From positions 1 through 6,565 of the forward strand of contig JAPUHZ010000109.1 in assembly GCA_027297485.1 (NCBI GenBank): a stretch of DNA of 6,565 nucleotides, read 5' to 3'. The position numbers were made by a program, and so were the translations under genes. Of this stretch, positions 5,535-6,565 are shown in pieces. Each line of letters begins with the position of its first letter. Position 1 is the first letter of the stretch. The notes under the pieces are model-generated. The model did not search any database, was not told the origin of the DNA, and worked only from the letters and a program-made list of their open reading frames with translations. Source of the stretch: Deltaproteobacteria bacterium (lineage in GTDB: Bacteria; Desulfobacterota_B; Binatia; UBA9968).

Positions 5535-5564
5535 CGTCAAAAAGCTGACGTTTGTTTTGGTTTT
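5535..5564 (+). terminator. Possible weak intrinsic terminator after the response regulator
   Basis: CGTCA (5535-5539) pairs with TGACG (5546-5550) over a 6-nt loop and is followed by a T-rich stretch (TTTGTTTTGGTTTT, 5551-5564). The stem is short, so termination would be partial. The position, 36 bp after the regulator stop and before the fliL promoter, is appropriate. Confidence 0.35.
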
Positions 5565-5634
5565 CTTGACACGGGCAACCTAGATCATTGCCGCAAACAT
5601 GGCCCTTCCGGGCCGATCCTGCCCGCTCCACCTC

Positions 5635-5649
5635 TGGCATAGTCATTGC
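5635..5649 (+). promoter_or_regulatory. Sigma-54-type promoter for fliL-fliO
   Basis: TGGCAT-N5-TTGC again has GG and GC separated by 10 bp, differing from the RpoN consensus only at the last base of the -24 box. Predicted transcription starts near 5661, 9-18 nt before the two candidate fliL ATGs. It directly precedes a flagellar gene and matches the pattern at 1688-1702 base for base outside the spacer. RpoN promoters need an enhancer-binding activator, none of which is encoded here. Confidence 0.65.
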
Positions 5650-5678
5650 GTAAGCCGATTTCAGCTACCATGGGTATT

Positions 5679-6167
5679 ATGAAAAAGCCTATCCTCCTTG
5701 CGGTCATAGCCGCCACGATCCTGGTTGCTGTGGGCGCAGGACTCTTTTTTGCAAAGGATTTATTACCGGAAAAGCTGGTTGCCATGCTCCCTTGGGGGGA
5801 GAAGGAGGAAGGGAAGGAAGGAGAGGAGAAGGAAGAAAAGGAAGAAAAGGAAGAAGAGCAGAAGGAAATGGTTACGGTCGAGCTGGAGCCCTTTGCGGTG
5901 AACTTGGCCGGCCCAGGCTTTAACCGTTATCTGCGTATCGCCCTTTTTCTCTCTTTGCATGAGGAAGAGGACAAGGAGCGCATCCACAAGGCGGCTCCGG
6001 GGATACGTGATGGTCTGCTCATGCTCCTGAGTAACAAGAGAGCGGAAGATCTTTTGACTTTAGAGGGAAAGAGTCAGTTGCGCGAGGAGATTCGCGAGCA
6101 TATCAACGCTACCGCCGGCAAGGAGGTAGTGCTGTCAGTCTATTTCAAGGATTTCCTTATTCAGTAG
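5679..6167 (+). CDS. fliL: Flagellar basal body-associated protein FliL
   Basis: FliL is a single-pass inner-membrane protein that surrounds or supports the MotAB stator and affects torque. From ATG 5679 it has 162 residues: a membrane helix at about 5-24, a Glu/Lys-only linker at 41-63, and the periplasmic FliL domain at 64-162. That domain has VTVELEPFAVNLAGPGFNRYLRIALFL and the characteristic ending VYFKDFLIQ. ATG 5670 is an alternative start. A TTG at 5646 keeps the frame open but lies inside the sigma-54 promoter, upstream of the predicted transcript start, and is rejected. Neither ATG has a good ribosome binding site, and the leader would be very short, which is odd. fliO follows after 8 bp. 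The linker comes from a 65-base run of purines that may vary in length between strains. Confidence 0.94.
   Translation: MKKPILLAVIAATILVAVGAGLFFAKDLLPEKLVAMLPWGEKEEGKEGEEKEEKEEKEEEQKEMVTVELEPFAVNLAGPGFNRYLRIALFLSLHEEEDKERIHKAAPGIRDGLLMLLSNKRAEDLLTLEGKSQLREEIREHINATAGKEVVLSVYFKDFLIQ
5794..5858 (+). repeat. 65-nt homopurine tract within fliL
   Basis: Every base from 5794 to 5858 is A or G. It encodes the charged Glu/Lys/Gly linker between the membrane helix and the FliL domain, and includes short direct repeats of GGAAGAAAA. Such tracts are prone to slippage. Confidence 0.85.
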
Positions 6168-6175
6168 GAGAAGTC

Positions 6176-6565
6176 ATGATCCTGGGTGAGTGGATGTCGG
6201 TCTCTGTTGTTTTGGGCGGAATGGTGCTTCTGGCTATCATTGCCTGGCGCCTCTCGCCGCTATTCGGGCAAAAGGGCAGGCAGGCGGGTTCTCTCGCCCG
6301 CCTCGGCACCCTGGCGCTCACTCCCCAGTGCTCTATTGCGCTCGTTCGGGTCGGGCAGGAGACACTCGTCGTTGGTCTCACCCCGCAAAGTGTCTCCCTG
6401 CTTGCGAAGATGAACGAACCGGTCCCAGAAGAGGCTCATAGTTTCGGAAAAGCCGTCGCGGGACCTCTGGGACAGGCAGTGGGTAACTTCGCACCATGCC
6501 CCTCTGCGCAAAGATATGAAGAGATTCCTGGATTACCATGGCAAAGGGAGAAAGTTCAGACATGA
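6176..6565 (+). CDS. fliO: Flagellar biosynthesis protein FliO
   Basis: FliO is a small membrane protein that helps assemble the FliP ring of the flagellar type III export gate. The 129-residue product has one membrane helix (about residues 8-26) near its N-terminus. A cytoplasmic domain with the family pattern follows: GSLARLGTLALTPQCSIALV, then RVGQETLVVGLTPQSVSLL (roughly 38-76). The C-terminal third is poorly conserved in this family, and here I recognise nothing in it. ATG 6176 has AGGAG (6166-6170) five bases upstream, overlapping the fliL stop region, so it is in the fliL transcript. The TGA at 6563-6565 ends at the last base of the window. Confidence 0.88.
   Translation: MILGEWMSVSVVLGGMVLLAIIAWRLSPLFGQKGRQAGSLARLGTLALTPQCSIALVRVGQETLVVGLTPQSVSLLAKMNEPVPEEAHSFGKAVAGPLGQAVGNFAPCPSAQRYEEIPGLPWQREKVQT
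6562..6565 (+). other. Probable start of the next gene (fliP expected), cut by window edge
   Basis: ATGA at the end of the window overlaps an ATG with the fliO TGA, a common sign of translational coupling. AAGGGAG at 6544-6550 lies 11 bases before this ATG. The product cannot be seen. fliP is inferred only because it normally follows fliO. Confidence 0.45.

Noticed and set aside
5566..5571. TTGACA as a sigma-70 -35 box before fliL
   Set aside because: No TATAAT-like sequence occurs 16-18 bases downstream, and a sigma-54-type promoter fits much better.
4999..5646. 215-codon minus-strand frame opposite the response regulator
   Set aside because: It is the antisense shadow of a well supported receiver gene, has no known domain, and crosses two promoters.
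1..6565. CRISPR array, rRNA, complete transposase or a defence island
   Set aside because: I looked for regularly spaced repeats, rRNA signatures, and transposase or defence domains on both strands and found none. The PIN protein alone does not make a new system.

Overview
The window is a chromosomal flagellar gene cluster from a motile Gram-negative-type bacterium. Evidence for this is the proton-type MotA/MotB stator, the FliM/FliN switch, FliL and FliO, together with sequences that match sigma-28 and sigma-54 promoters. The gene order is not that of enteric bacteria. Base composition looks moderate. I cannot name the species; a non-enteric lineage such as Nitrospirota or a deltaproteobacterial group is only a guess.

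Bases 1-1330 are a worn accessory strip. A PIN-domain (VapC-like) gene enters from the left edge and ends at 275. A terminator-like hairpin on the minus strand, a C-terminal fragment of a DUF115/Maf-like protein (538-759), a cluster of three hairpins (762-862) and a ~222-bp imperfect palindrome (1109-1330) follow. Next comes a truncated receiver-HisKA histidine kinase remnant (1240-1797), and a sigma-54-type promoter sits inside its tail.

Bases 1862-3274 carry fliM and fliN on the plus strand, the rotor switch proteins. motB and motA follow on the opposite strand (4061-3216 and 4905-4030). The end of motB overlaps the end of fliN tail to tail by 59 bp. Between motA and the next plus-strand gene lie two divergent sigma-28-type promoters: one reads into motAB, and the other, with a perfect GCCGATAA -10 box, reads into a CheY-like single-domain response regulator. 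That promoter implies the regulator starts at GTG 5107.

From 5635 a second sigma-54-type promoter leads into fliL and fliO. The fliO stop overlaps an ATG at the window edge that probably starts fliP.

Together the products cover the switch (FliM/FliN), a receiver that may act on it, the torque-generating stator (MotA/MotB), the stator-associated FliL, and the export-gate assembly factor FliO. The promoters suggest layered control: sigma-54 for switch and export genes, sigma-28 for stator and receiver. I found no CRISPR array, rRNA, tRNA or clearly new defence system. The most notable points are the inverted motAB block, its promoter arrangement, and the repeat and remnant structures on the left.
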